A stretch of DNA of 7,263 bases from assembly GCA_946040935.1 (NCBI GenBank), contig CAMGCN010000047.1, positions 1 through 7,263 of the forward strand, written 5' to 3'. This document shows positions 1 to 7,218 of the stretch, one piece after another. The notes under the pieces are model-generated. The model searched no databases. It saw only the letters and a program-made list of their open reading frames with translations, and was not told where the DNA came from. Origin of the DNA: an uncultured Clostridia bacterium (GTDB taxonomy: Bacteria > Bacillota > Clostridia > Oscillospirales > CAG-272). Each line of letters opens with the position of its first letter. The first letter of the stretch is position 1. A program made the position numbers and the translations under genes.

Positions 1-195
1 CTTTGCTGCGCAAAGAGTGATATGATTGCCGACGGCAACCGTGATATTGAAACCTACGGTTTCAGTGATATTTTATTCGCCCACAAAACTGCCGCAGGCA
101 ATAAAACTATGCGTAGCATAATAAAACTGCTTTAGCAATATCACTCGCCGTAAGGCGAATAAAACTGCCCAAGCGTCCTAAAGGACGCTTGGGCA
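1..195. repeat. Array of short hairpins joined by two related 8-9 base spacers
   Basis: Nine short units follow one another. Eight are complete hairpins, and stem sequences differ while pairing is kept. Arms and loops: 1-6/10-15 (loop TGC), 26-30/34-38 (GAC), 49-54/58-63 (TAC), 90-93/97-100 (GCA), 108-112/116-120 (GTA), 128-130/135-137 (TTTA, weak), 145-149/154-158 (GTAA) and 166-178/183-195 (TAAA, 13 bp). A ninth unit near 74-82 has only one arm. Spacers are AGTGATAT-like at 16-23, 41-48 and 64-71, then, in the opposite orientation, ACAAAACT at 83-90, ATAAAACT at 101-108, 121-128 and 159-166, and ATATCACT at 138-145. Hairpins start roughly every 16-25 bases. No open reading frame here is credible. 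The array runs to the window edge and may continue. Function is unknown; it could be a dispersed intergenic repeat, an RNA-stabilising or terminating tail of the pyr transcript, or a structured RNA. The structure is seen directly; the role is not. Confidence 0.75.
159..195 (-). terminator. Strong 13-bp hairpin followed by a T-rich stretch, likely terminator of the pyr operon
   Basis: Read on the minus strand, the inverted repeat 195-183/178-166 gives a perfect 13-bp stem with a TAAA-type tetraloop (182-179 on this strand TTTA), followed at once by AGTTTTATT. This is the most stable hairpin in the non-coding region and lies about 175 bases after the pyrI stop. The T-run (four T, one A, two T) is short for a classical intrinsic terminator, so function is plausible rather than certain. 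In the plus direction the bases after the stem are not T-rich, so it would act mainly on minus-strand transcripts. It is also the last unit of the hairpin array. Confidence 0.5.
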
Positions 196-233
196 AATGT
201 TCGGGGCGTGTTTTTACATGTATGACTTGTGAC

Positions 234-249
234 AACGGCAGACCGAAAA
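234..249. repeat. 16-base direct repeat, copy 1
   Basis: AACGGCAGACCGAAAA is identical to the stretch at 345-360, in the same orientation, offset by 111 bases. Extending the match to the left (228-249 against 339-360) gives 20 of 22 identical bases. The flanks on the right differ at once. Origin and role are unknown; it could be a remnant of a short duplication or a protein binding site. Confidence 0.7.
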
Positions 250-303
250 GGGAAGAAACATGCTTTTCTTTCAAAACCCTATTATGAAAAAAACGAAGGT
301 TTG

Positions 304-338
304 AAAAAAGGGCGCGGAGAAAGGGCAAGGCTTCGCCC
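304..338 (-). terminator. Weak terminator-like hairpin just after pyrI
   Basis: On the minus strand GGGCG (338-334) can pair with CGCCC (314-310), and six T follow directly (309-304). The stem is only 5 bp and the loop is 19 bases. A competing hairpin, AGGGC (339-335) with GCCCT (326-322), uses some of the same bases but is followed by a poor T-run. The position, 32 bases after the pyrI stop, suits an operon terminator, but the structure alone is not strong. Confidence 0.35.
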
Positions 339-344
339 TGTGTT

Positions 345-360
345 AACGGCAGACCGAAAA
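345..360. repeat. 16-base direct repeat, copy 2
   Basis: This is the second copy of AACGGCAGACCGAAAA, starting 9 bases beyond the pyrI stop codon as transcribed. It matches copy 1 at 234-249 exactly. Confidence 0.7.
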
Positions 361-369
361 TGCTCGAAT

Positions 370-795
370 TTATACCGTTTTCTCCGCGGCGGTATCACAG
401 TACATACAGCGATACTCCGGCTTTTCCCTGTCGGTCAGGAGAAATACATGCTTTATTTCCTGCTCGGTCTGTGTTATACAGCGCGGATTTTTGCACTTTA
501 TTACATTGACGAGCCGCTCGGGCGGCGAAATATGCCTCTTTTCGACTAAAACACCGTTTTCTATCGTGCTTACTGTCGCGTTGGGACTTAAGTACCCGAG
601 TACGTCAAGGTCAACATTGATATTTGAGTCGATTTTGATAATATCCTTTTTCCCCATTTTACGGCTTGACGCATTTTTTATGACCGCGACAGAGCAGTCG
701 AGCAAATCAAGCTTCAGCATCTCATATATCTGCAGGGACTTTCCCGCCGTGATATGGTCTATGACAAGTCCGTTTTTTATCGAATCTATATTCAT
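370..795 (-). CDS. pyrI: Aspartate carbamoyltransferase regulatory chain PyrI
   Basis: This is the regulatory subunit of aspartate transcarbamoylase. It binds nucleotide effectors and contacts PyrB in the cytosolic holoenzyme; it has no catalytic activity itself. The protein is 141 residues (E. coli about 153). The N-terminal nucleotide-binding part shows VIDHI (11-15), which matches the same motif in E. coli, GKKDIIKI (48-55) with K54 at the place of E. coli K60, and K86 at the place of K94. The C-terminal zinc domain has C101, C106, C130 and C133, with exactly the C-x4-C, C-x2-C spacing of the E. coli chain, so zinc binding and docking to PyrB should be intact. The ATG overlaps the pyrB stop in an ATGA, with AGGAGG at 808-803 placed 7 bases before it, which fixes the start. 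It is the last gene of the operon and ends in TAA. Which nucleotides activate or inhibit it cannot be read from the sequence. Confidence 0.96.
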   Translation of the reverse strand: MNIDSIKNGLVIDHITAGKSLQIYEMLKLDLLDCSVAVIKNASSRKMGKKDIIKIDSNINVDLDVLGYLSPNATVSTIENGVLVEKRHISPPERLVNVIKCKNPRCITQTEQEIKHVFLLTDREKPEYRCMYCDTAAEKTV

Positions 796-1712
796 GCCTT
801 TGCCTCCTCAAGAAGTTTGAGTATTAGCGCCATTCTGATATATTTTCCGTTGTGCGCCTGCCTGAAGTAAGCGGCGCGCGGGTCCTTATCTACCTCGACG
901 GATATTTCGTTTACTCTCGGCAGAGGGTGCATGATTATCATGTCCTCTTTTGCGCTCTTGAGCTTGTCGGGGGTGAGAATGTAGCTGTCGCGCAGGCGCA
1001 GATAATCCTCCTCGTTGAAGAAACGCTCCCTCTGCACACGCGTCATGTACAGAACGTCCAGCCTGTCCATAACCTCCTCGAGCTGGGTACTCTGTTCATA
1101 CGGTATGCCCTTGTCCTTTATAAACTGCTGTTTGACAAACCGCGGCAGTTTAAGCTCCTCGGGACTGATAAGCACAAAACGCACCCCCTCGTAACGGGAC
1201 ATCGCGCCGATGAGCGAATGAACCGTCCGTCCGAACTTGAGGTCTCCGCATACACCTATCGTGAGATTGTCAAAAGTGCCTTTTTCCCGTTTTACAGTGA
1301 GAAGGTCGGTAAGCGTCTGGGTAGGGTGGTAGTGCCCCCCGTCTCCCGCGTTGATTATCGGTACGCTCGCCGTCTGCGCCGCGACGAGAGGCGCGCCCTC
1401 TTTCGGATGGCGCATGGCGATGATATCGCAGTAGCCGCTGACTATGGCCGCCGTGTCGGATACGCTCTCCCCCTTTGCGGCGGAGGATGAATTTGCCTCG
1501 GAAAAGCCGAGCACCTGTCCGCCCAGCGACAGCATGGCCGACTCAAAGGAAAGACGGGTGCGGGTCGACGGCTCATAAAACAGCGTCGCAAGTATTTTAT
1601 GCTCGCACGCCCTCTCGTACTTTTCGGGAAATTTCATTATGTCGCATGCCGTCTCGATAAGACCGTCAATCTCTTTTGCCGACAAATCCATTATATTAAT
1701 AAGGTTTCTCAT
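792..1712 (-). CDS. pyrB: Aspartate carbamoyltransferase catalytic chain PyrB
   Basis: This enzyme condenses carbamoyl phosphate and L-aspartate to N-carbamoyl-aspartate, the first committed pyrimidine step. It is 306 residues, full length for the family (about 305-311). The carbamoyl-phosphate loop STRTR lies at 49-53. The 80s loop has K80 in AAKGES, RHP is at 101-103, HPTQTLTDL starts at H129, [12 protein letters not shown] starts near 156, RVQRERF starts near 225 and HPLPR is at 262-266. All expected catalytic and substrate-binding motifs are present. The downstream pyrI, joined by a 4-base ATGA overlap, implies a regulated PyrB-PyrI holoenzyme rather than a bare trimer. The start overlaps the pyrE stop, again as ATGA. 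Unlike its neighbours it has only a weak ribosome binding site (GGA near 1722-1720), so it probably relies on ribosomes finishing pyrE. Confidence 0.98.
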   Translation of the reverse strand: MRNLINIMDLSAKEIDGLIETACDIMKFPEKYERACEHKILATLFYEPSTRTRLSFESAMLSLGGQVLGFSEANSSSAAKGESVSDTAAIVSGYCDIIAMRHPKEGAPLVAAQTASVPIINAGDGGHYHPTQTLTDLLTVKREKGTFDNLTIGVCGDLKFGRTVHSLIGAMSRYEGVRFVLISPEELKLPRFVKQQFIKDKGIPYEQSTQLEEVMDRLDVLYMTRVQRERFFNEEDYLRLRDSYILTPDKLKSAKEDMIIMHPLPRVNEISVEVDKDPRAAYFRQAHNGKYIRMALILKLLEEAKA

Positions 1713-2350
1713 TTGTTTATCCAGCTTTCGTCCGACGGGTTATCCCGGAAAGATATGAGTCTCTTTATGTCCTCTTCTTTTATATATTTTTCCTCGGACG
1801 CGACCTTTGCTACCGTATCAAAGTCAGTGAGCGAGACATTTTTAACGCCTGCCCCTTTAAGGCGTTCAATACCCTTTTTCATACCGTAGGTAAATATGCT
1901 GGCTATACCGAGCACCTGCGCGCCTGCCTCTTGCAGGGCGCAAACAACGTCGAGCACGCTCCCTCCCGTAGAGATGAGGTCCTCGATTACGACTACCTTT
2001 TCACCGGCGGAAAGCTTTCCCTCTATCCTGTTCTGTCTGCCGTGGTCTTTCGCGCCCGAGCGGACATAACCCATGGGCATACCGAGGATATGCGCGCTTA
2101 TCGCCGCGTGAGCGATACCCGCGGTGGATGTGCCCATAAGAACCTGAGCGTCGGGGTATTCTCTCTTTACGGTCTCGGCAATTGCGTTTTCTATATGCTC
2201 TCTTACCTCGGGGGCGGTGAGTGTGAGGCGGTTGTCACAGTAGACGGGGCTTTTTATTCCGCTCGCCCATATAAAGGGCTCGTCGGGACGGAAAAACACC
2301 GCGCCTATCGACAAAAGGTCTTTCGCTATCAGTTCTTTTGAGTATTCCAT
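1709..2350 (-). CDS. pyrE: Orotate phosphoribosyltransferase PyrE
   Basis: It transfers the phosphoribosyl group of PRPP to orotate, giving OMP and pyrophosphate, and acts as a cytosolic dimer. The 213 residues match the Bacillus-type length. The substrate stretch [14 protein letters not shown] is at 28-41. The mobile catalytic loop, [17 protein letters not shown] (95-111), keeps the key Lys and His, and the PRPP-binding motif [13 protein letters not shown] is at 119-131. The C-terminal end, NPSDESWI, also resembles the Bacillus protein as I remember it. The ATG follows the pyrF TAA after a single base, and GGAGG at 2361-2357 stands 6 bases before it, making the start secure. The 3' end overlaps pyrB by 4 bases. 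Confidence 0.98.
   Translation of the reverse strand: MEYSKELIAKDLLSIGAVFFRPDEPFIWASGIKSPVYCDNRLTLTAPEVREHIENAIAETVKREYPDAQVLMGTSTAGIAHAAISAHILGMPMGYVRSGAKDHGRQNRIEGKLSAGEKVVVIEDLISTGGSVLDVVCALQEAGAQVLGIASIFTYGMKKGIERLKGAGVKNVSLTDFDTVAKVASEEKYIKEEDIKRLISFRDNPSDESWINK
1719..1723 (-). promoter_or_regulatory. Weak ribosome binding site of pyrB
   Basis: TGGAT is the only purine-rich match upstream of the pyrB ATG, while pyrI, pyrE, pyrF and pyrD all have GGAGG or AGGAGG 6-9 bases before their starts. With the ATGA overlap, this suggests that pyrB is translated mainly by ribosomes re-initiating after pyrE. Confidence 0.35.
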
Positions 2351-2351
2351 T

Positions 2352-3056
2352 TTATTCCTCCGTTACAAAATCTTTTATACATCTTTCATACGCCGCGACA
2401 GGGTCAGGCGATGATGTGATAGGTCTGCCGACGACGATATAATCGCTTCCCAGCTCTTTTGCACGGGCAGGGGTTGTAACTCTCGCCTGGTCGCCCTTTT
2501 CCGAGTCGTCAAAACGAACGCCGGGAGTCACGGTGAGAAAGCCCTCTCTGCATACGCTGTGTACCTTTCCTGCTTCAAGGGGAGAGCAGACAACGCCGTC
2601 GAGTCCCGACTCGGACGCGAGGCGCGCATACGACATGACGGCGTCCTCTACCTTTCCGGGTATCAAAAGCTCGTTGTTCATTGTCTTTTCATCTGTCGAG
2701 GTGAGCTGCGTCACCCCGATGAGGAGGGGACGGCTGCCGTCGCCGCGCGTGAGTCCCTCGAGAGCCGCGCTCATCATCGCACTGCCGCCTGCGGCGTGCA
2801 GATTACATATATCCACATCCAGACGGGAAAGCACCGCCATAGCTCTCTTTACCGTATTCGGTATATCGTGCAGCTTAAGGTCAAGAAAAATCTTATGTCC
2901 CGCCTCTTTTATCGCGCGCACTATCTGCGGCCCCTCTGCATAGTAAAGCTCCATGCCGATTTTCACAAACGGCTTTTTTCCCTTGAAAAGGGAGAGAAAG
3001 TCCAGCGTTTCAACTGCCGACGGAAAATCGCACGCTATGATAACGTCTTTTCCCAT
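2352..3056 (-). CDS. pyrF: Orotidine 5'-phosphate decarboxylase PyrF (type 1)
   Basis: It decarboxylates OMP to UMP, the last step of the pathway, without a cofactor, and is a dimeric TIM barrel. It has 234 residues, close to the Bacillus protein. The catalytic tetrad is visible: K32 in FVKIG, then D59, K61 and D64 in DLKLHD. The phosphate-binding end shows TPGVR at 177-181 and VVGRPI at 208-213. TQLTS (116-120) and GLDGVVCS (151-158) are typical of the type 1 short family rather than the longer fused or type 2 enzymes. The start codon shares one base with the pyrD stop (TAATG), and AGGAGG at 3071-3066 precedes it by 9 bases. No truncation or unusual residue is seen. Confidence 0.98.
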   Translation of the reverse strand: MGKDVIIACDFPSAVETLDFLSLFKGKKPFVKIGMELYYAEGPQIVRAIKEAGHKIFLDLKLHDIPNTVKRAMAVLSRLDVDICNLHAAGGSAMMSAALEGLTRGDGSRPLLIGVTQLTSTDEKTMNNELLIPGKVEDAVMSYARLASESGLDGVVCSPLEAGKVHSVCREGFLTVTPGVRFDDSEKGDQARVTTPARAKELGSDYIVVGRPITSSPDPVAAYERCIKDFVTEE

Positions 3057-3967
3057 TAGTGTGCTCCTCCTATTATTTCCTCTAAACTTTTAATTTTATA
3101 TTTTTCCATAACACGAGGTAAATCCTCGATTATTTTCTTGCAGGCAAAGGGATCGACGAGATTCGCCGCGCCCACCTGACACGCGCTCGCCCCTGCGAGC
3201 ATCATCTCAACTATGTCCTCGGCGCTCATGATTCCGCCCATGCCTATGACTGGGATTTTCACCGCCTCGTACACGTCGTAAACCATGCGAAGCGCGACGG
3301 GGAACACCGCCGGCCCCGAAAGACCGCCCGTACGGTTGGCAAGCAAAGGTTTTCTTCCTTTAATATCTATCCTCATGCCGAGCAGCGTGTTTATAAGCGA
3401 GAGGCCGTCCGCGCCCGCCTCCTCGCACGCGAGGGCAACCGCCTTTATGTCGGTGACGTTGGGACTTAATTTCATATAGACGGGCTTTTTTGTCACTTTT
3501 TTTACCACACGTGTGATTTCCGCCGCCGCCTCGGGACTCGCGCCGAACGCCATGCCTCCCCCGTGAACATTCGGGCAGCTTATGTTACATTCTATTATAC
3601 CCACCTGCTCCTCGCCGTCGAGCCTTTCGCAGGTGTACGCATAATCTTCAGGTGAAAAACCGCTCACGTTTGCTATCACTTTTTTATTAAAAACCTTTTT
3701 GAGTTTAGGCAGCTCCTCGGAGATTACCGCCTCGACGCCCGGATTTTGCAGTCCCACTGCGTTGAGCATTCCCGACGGTGTTTCGGCAATACGCGGAGAG
3801 GGATTTCCGAATCTTCCCTCTTTTGTCGTTCCCTTAAAGGAAAATGAGCCGAGTATGTTTATATCGTAAAGCTCGGCAAACTCATATCCGTAGCCGAATG
3901 TGCCCGAGGCAGGTATAACGGGATTATCGAGTGTTAAACCCGAAAGGGTGACTTTCGTATTTACCAT
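3056..3967 (-). CDS. pyrD: Dihydroorotate dehydrogenase, class 1B catalytic subunit PyrD
   Basis: This FMN enzyme oxidises dihydroorotate to orotate; class 1B enzymes pass the electrons to NAD+ through PyrK. The protein has 303 residues. It has a TIM-barrel N-terminus with NPVIPASGTFGYG (15-27), an FMN/substrate stretch FKGTT (44-48), NAVGLQNPG (69-77), NISCPN (128-133) with C131 as the expected catalytic base, MKLSPN (165-170) with the flavin-contacting lysine K166, NTLLG (193-197), and the FMN phosphate site GMGGI (242-246). A cysteine base, rather than the serine of membrane-bound class 2 enzymes, and the absence of an N-terminal membrane helix place it in class 1. The adjacent pyrK makes it 1B. 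The start overlaps the end of pyrK by 7 bases and has a strong AGGAGG at 3980-3975, 7 bases upstream. Confidence 0.97.
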   Translation of the reverse strand: MVNTKVTLSGLTLDNPVIPASGTFGYGYEFAELYDINILGSFSFKGTTKEGRFGNPSPRIAETPSGMLNAVGLQNPGVEAVISEELPKLKKVFNKKVIANVSGFSPEDYAYTCERLDGEEQVGIIECNISCPNVHGGGMAFGASPEAAAEITRVVKKVTKKPVYMKLSPNVTDIKAVALACEEAGADGLSLINTLLGMRIDIKGRKPLLANRTGGLSGPAVFPVALRMVYDVYEAVKIPVIGMGGIMSAEDIVEMMLAGASACQVGAANLVDPFACKKIIEDLPRVMEKYKIKSLEEIIGGAH

Positions 3968-4689
3968 ATTATCTCCTCCTTTTCAAGGACGGGACCGTCT
4001 TTACAAATCCGTTTGTTTTTGTACTTTGTCTTGCAGGAACAGCCCATACACGCACCGAAGCCGCATCCCATTCTCTCTTCAAAGGAGAGCTGTCCGCTTG
4101 TGTGAGCCGCGTCACAGAGCGCGCGTAGCATGGGCTCGGGGCCGCAGGCGTAAAAGTAGGTATAATCGCCCGGCAAAGCGTCAGTGACAAAACCCTTTTC
4201 CCCATAGCTTCCGTCGGCGCAGGCGACCGTGAGGGGAACGCCCAGCGCCTTTAGCTCCTTTTCAAGGAAAACCTCGTCCTTTGTATTAAAACCTATAACG
4301 GCGCAGGGGCGCTTGCCCTCCGAGACGAGCTTTTTCGCGAGGAGATACAGGGGAGGCGTACCGACGCCTCCGCCGACGAGCAGGGGACGGTCTCCGCTCT
4401 TTGAAGTATCATAGCCGTTGCCGAGTCCGGTAAGCAGCGAGAGCTTTACACCCTTTCGCATTTCGCACATACGCCGTGTTCCCTCTCCCACAACCTTATA
4501 TATAAGCGTCAGGACATTTCCCCCGGCGTCGCACACGGAAATAGGTCTGCGCAGAAACAGTCCGTCTATCTTTATGTTGACAAACTGTCCCGGACGTGTA
4601 ATTTGCGATGTGTCGCCCGAAAGGCGCATACAGTAGACGTCGCGGGCGAGCTTTTTGTTTTCGAGTATTTCAAATATACTGTCGGTCAT
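3961..4689 (-). CDS. pyrK: Dihydroorotate dehydrogenase electron-transfer subunit PyrK
   Basis: This iron-sulfur flavoprotein carries electrons from the FMN of PyrD through a 2Fe-2S cluster and FAD to NAD+. It has 242 residues. Its N-terminal ferredoxin-reductase-like FAD domain shows PGQFVNI (33-39) and RRPISV (47-52). The NAD domain shows GGGVGTPPL (106-114) and, near its end, YACGPEPML (180-188). The C-terminal cluster motif has C209, C214, C217 and C229 (C-x4-C-x2-C-x11-C), with an extra C219. The tail after the last cluster cysteine is short, 13 residues. The ATG overlaps the carB stop as ATGA. A GGAGG at 4707-4703 lies 13 bases before it, further than usual, so coupling with carB is likely important. 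The next gene, pyrD, is its partner subunit. Confidence 0.97.
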   Translation of the reverse strand: MTDSIFEILENKKLARDVYCMRLSGDTSQITRPGQFVNIKIDGLFLRRPISVCDAGGNVLTLIYKVVGEGTRRMCEMRKGVKLSLLTGLGNGYDTSKSGDRPLLVGGGVGTPPLYLLAKKLVSEGKRPCAVIGFNTKDEVFLEKELKALGVPLTVACADGSYGEKGFVTDALPGDYTYFYACGPEPMLRALCDAAHTSGQLSFEERMGCGFGACMGCSCKTKYKNKRICKDGPVLEKEEIIW

Positions 4690-7218
4690 TCTATCTCGGA
4701 GACCTCCATGGTGATTTCTTCAAGGACGTCGAGAAGCACCCTCGCCGTGTCAAGCGCCGTGAAAACGGTCACGCCGTTTTCTACCGCGCATCTGCGTATC
4801 TGCTGTCCGTCAGACGCCGACGCCGCCCCTGCCGAGTCGTAGTCGCGCGTGTTTATTACGTAGGTGACATAGCCCTTTCGTATAGAGTCGAGTATTTCCT
4901 CGCTTCCCTCGCTTATCTTCTTTTTGACTCTCGTGCGTATACCGTGCTCCTTCAGGAATACGGCAGTACCGTGAGTCGCCTCGATATTAAAGCCCATATT
5001 ATAGAAACGGCGAATGAGGGGGAGGGCCTCGTCTTTGTCCTTATCGGCGACTGTGACAAACAGTGTTCCGTAGTTTACCACCTGCGTACCGCTCGCCTGA
5101 AGAGCCTTATAAAGGGCGCGCGTCATCTTTCTGTCGTAGCCTATCGCCTCTCCCGTTGATTTCATCTCGGGCGAGAGGTAAGCGTCCATTCCGCGAAGCT
5201 TTGAAAATGAGAAGGCGGGCGCTTTACAGTACCACTTTCCTCTTGAGGGAGGCATCAGCACGTCTATACCCTGCTCGCGCAGGCTCCGCCCGAGCATGAC
5301 CAGCGTGCCTATATCAGCGAGTGAATATCCCGTGGATTTTGACAGGAAAGGAACCGTTCTCGAGGAACGGGGGTTTACCTCTATAATATAAACATTATCC
5401 TCTTTATCAACGATAAACTGTATATTGTAAAGTCCGACTATGCCTATGCCGAGTCCCAGCCTTTTTGTATAGTCGAGTATCGTTTCCTTAACCTTTTCGG
5501 AAAGGGAGAAGGAGGGGTAGATGCTTATTGAGTCGCCCGAGTGTACTCCCGTTCGCTCTACAAGCTCCATGATTCCGGGGAGGAAAACGTCCTTTCCGTC
5601 GCATACCGCATCCACCTCTACTTCCCGTCCGACGATATATTTATCTACAAGCACGGGCTTGTCGGCGTCTATTTCCACCGCGCTCTTTAAGTATTTGCGA
5701 AGCTGTGCTTCGTTCGCGACTATCTGCATGGCGCGGCCGCCCAAAACGAACGACGGACGGACGAGCACGGGATAGCCGATCTTCCCTGCGGCTTCGACTC
5801 CCTCCTCCACGCTTGTCACGGCTCTGCCTTTAGGCTGGGGTATATTAAGCTCGGAGAGCACCTTTTCAAACGCGTCTCGGTTTTCCGCGCGCTCTATCGC
5901 CTCACAGTCGGTGCCGATTATCTTCACCCCGTGCTTTACAAGCGACGCGGCAAGGTTTATCGCCGTCTGACCGCCCAGAGAAGCGACAACTCCCTCGGGC
6001 TTTTCAAAGTCTATGACGTTCATTACATCCTCTTCGGTCAGAGGCTCGAAATACAGCTTGTCAGAGCAGGTATAGTCTGTGGATACCGTTTCGGGATTGT
6101 TATTTATTATTATCGCCTCATAGCCCGCCGAGCGTATGGTCATAACGGCGTGAACCGTCGAATAGTCAAACTCAACGCCCTGACCTATTCTTATAGGTCC
6201 CGAGCCGAGAACGATTATCTTCTTTTTGTCCGTAAGCTTTGATTCGTTCTCCCTCTCGTAAGTCGAGTAGAAATAGGGCACATACGACTCAAACTCGGAG
6301 GCGCAGGTGTCTATCATCTTATAGACGGGAAGGATTCCCGCCGCCTTTCTCGCCTCTCTCACCTTATCTTCGTCGCTCTTCCACTGCCGCGCTATCTCGG
6401 CGTCGCAAAAGCCGTATTTTTTCGCCTGTGCAAGCTCCTCTGTATCCCACGGATGTTCGCAAAGCGTCTTTTCTATTTCGACTATATGGCGAAGCTTGTC
6501 AATAAAGAGGGCGTCAATGCCGGTAAAGGCGCATATCTGCCGCTCGTCCCGTCCTCGCCGCAAAAGCTCGGCAATCGCGAAAAGACGGTCGTCTGTTCCC
6601 GTTTTAATATACTCAAAAAGGGAAGAGTCGCTTTCCCCGTCAAATTTTTTCATGTAAAGATGCTTTGTTCCCGTCTCGAGCGAGCGCACCGCCTTGAGCA
6701 GGCTTTCCTCGATATTGCGTCCGACGCTCATGACCTCGCCCGTCGCCTTCATCTGGGTAGAGAGGGTGTTGTTCGCGTCGGCGAATTTATCAAAGGGAAA
6801 TCGGGGCATTTTTGTAACTACATAGTCGAGCGACGGCTCAAAGGAAGCCGGCGTGTTTGCAAGCTGTATCTCATCGAGCGTCATGCCGCAGGCAATCTTT
6901 GCGGAAACGCGCGCGATGGGGTAACCGCTCGCCTTACTCGCAAGGGCCGACGAACGGGAAACACGGGGGTTGACCTCTATTACATAATATCTGAAGGACT
7001 GGGGATCCAGCGCAAACTGAACATTGCATCCCCCCTCTATCTTAAGCGCACGGATTATCTTGAGCGCGCTGTCGCGCAAAAGCTGATATTCCTTGTTAGT
7101 TAAGGTCTGGCTGGGGCAGACAACGCATGAGTCGCCCGTGTGAATACCGACGGGGTCGATATTTTCCATATTACATATGGTTATCGCCGTGTCGTTTGAA
7201 TCGCGCATCACCTCATAT
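4686..7218 (-). CDS. carB: Carbamoyl-phosphate synthase large subunit CarB, 5'-truncated by the contig end
   Basis: It makes carbamoyl phosphate from bicarbonate, ATP and ammonia; the ammonia is supplied by the glutaminase subunit CarA, which is not in the window. The 843 genuine residues begin at the tyrosine encoded by 7217-7215, so about the first 215-220 of the usual 1,060-1,075 are missing. Counting from that Tyr: the end of the first ATP-grasp (carboxyphosphate) domain, with GIHTGDS (24-30) and EVNPRVSRSS (81-90); an oligomerisation domain at about 186-330; the second ATP-grasp (carbamoyl phosphate) domain, with GSGPIRIGQGVEFDYS (338-353), SLGGQTAINLA (413-423), VHSGDS (558-563) and EVNPRSSRT (613-621); and a C-terminal allosteric MGS-like domain from about 716, with EATHGTA (746-752), expected to bind effectors such as UMP. 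The open frame runs on into adapter DNA to 7247, adding false residues MGSEMCIRDR. The stop overlaps the pyrK start. Confidence 0.98.

Larger units (their letters stand above)
196..369. other. Non-coding gap between pyrI and the hairpin array
   Basis: No gene is seen in this stretch. Open frames that cross it have no ribosome binding site or recognisable protein and run into pyrI antisense or into the hairpin array. It holds two copies of a 16-base repeat, a weak terminator-like hairpin, T-runs on the minus strand at 309-304 and 293-287, and an imperfect inverted repeat 269-278/298-306 with one bulged base. No convincing promoter was found on either strand. Confidence 0.6.

Noticed and set aside
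1..195. CRISPR array
   Set aside because: The repeated part is only 8-9 bases and appears in both orientations, units are 16-25 bases apart, and the intervening sequences are self-complementary. This is unlike CRISPR repeats and spacers.
166..215. The 13-bp hairpin as a terminator for plus-strand transcription
   Set aside because: The stem is followed on the plus strand by AATGTTCGGGGCG, which is not a T-run; the five T at 211-215 are too far away.
107..328. Minus-strand open frame of 73 residues in the non-coding region
   Set aside because: It covers the hairpin array and repeats, resembles no known protein, has no clear ribosome binding site, and is best explained by chance.
196..369. Promoter or PyrR/uracil-responsive leader
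   Set aside because: This region is downstream of the operon. No convincing -35/-10 pair or anti-terminator fold was seen, and such a leader should lie upstream of the truncated carB end.
229..549. Plus-strand open frame of 106 residues
   Set aside because: Over half is antisense to pyrI, and the rest lies in repeat-bearing non-coding DNA; no family features are seen.
852..1490. Plus-strand open frame of 212 residues
   Set aside because: It is fully antisense to pyrB, whose motifs are complete; it is a shadow frame.
4608..5159. Plus-strand open frame of 183 residues, and similar ones opposite carB up to 7103
   Set aside because: They are antisense to highly conserved CarB and PyrK coding sequence, with no independent signals.
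370..7218. Frameshifts, fusions or missing catalytic residues in the pyr genes
   Set aside because: All seven frames are intact with normal lengths (apart from the cut carB), and every expected key motif was found.
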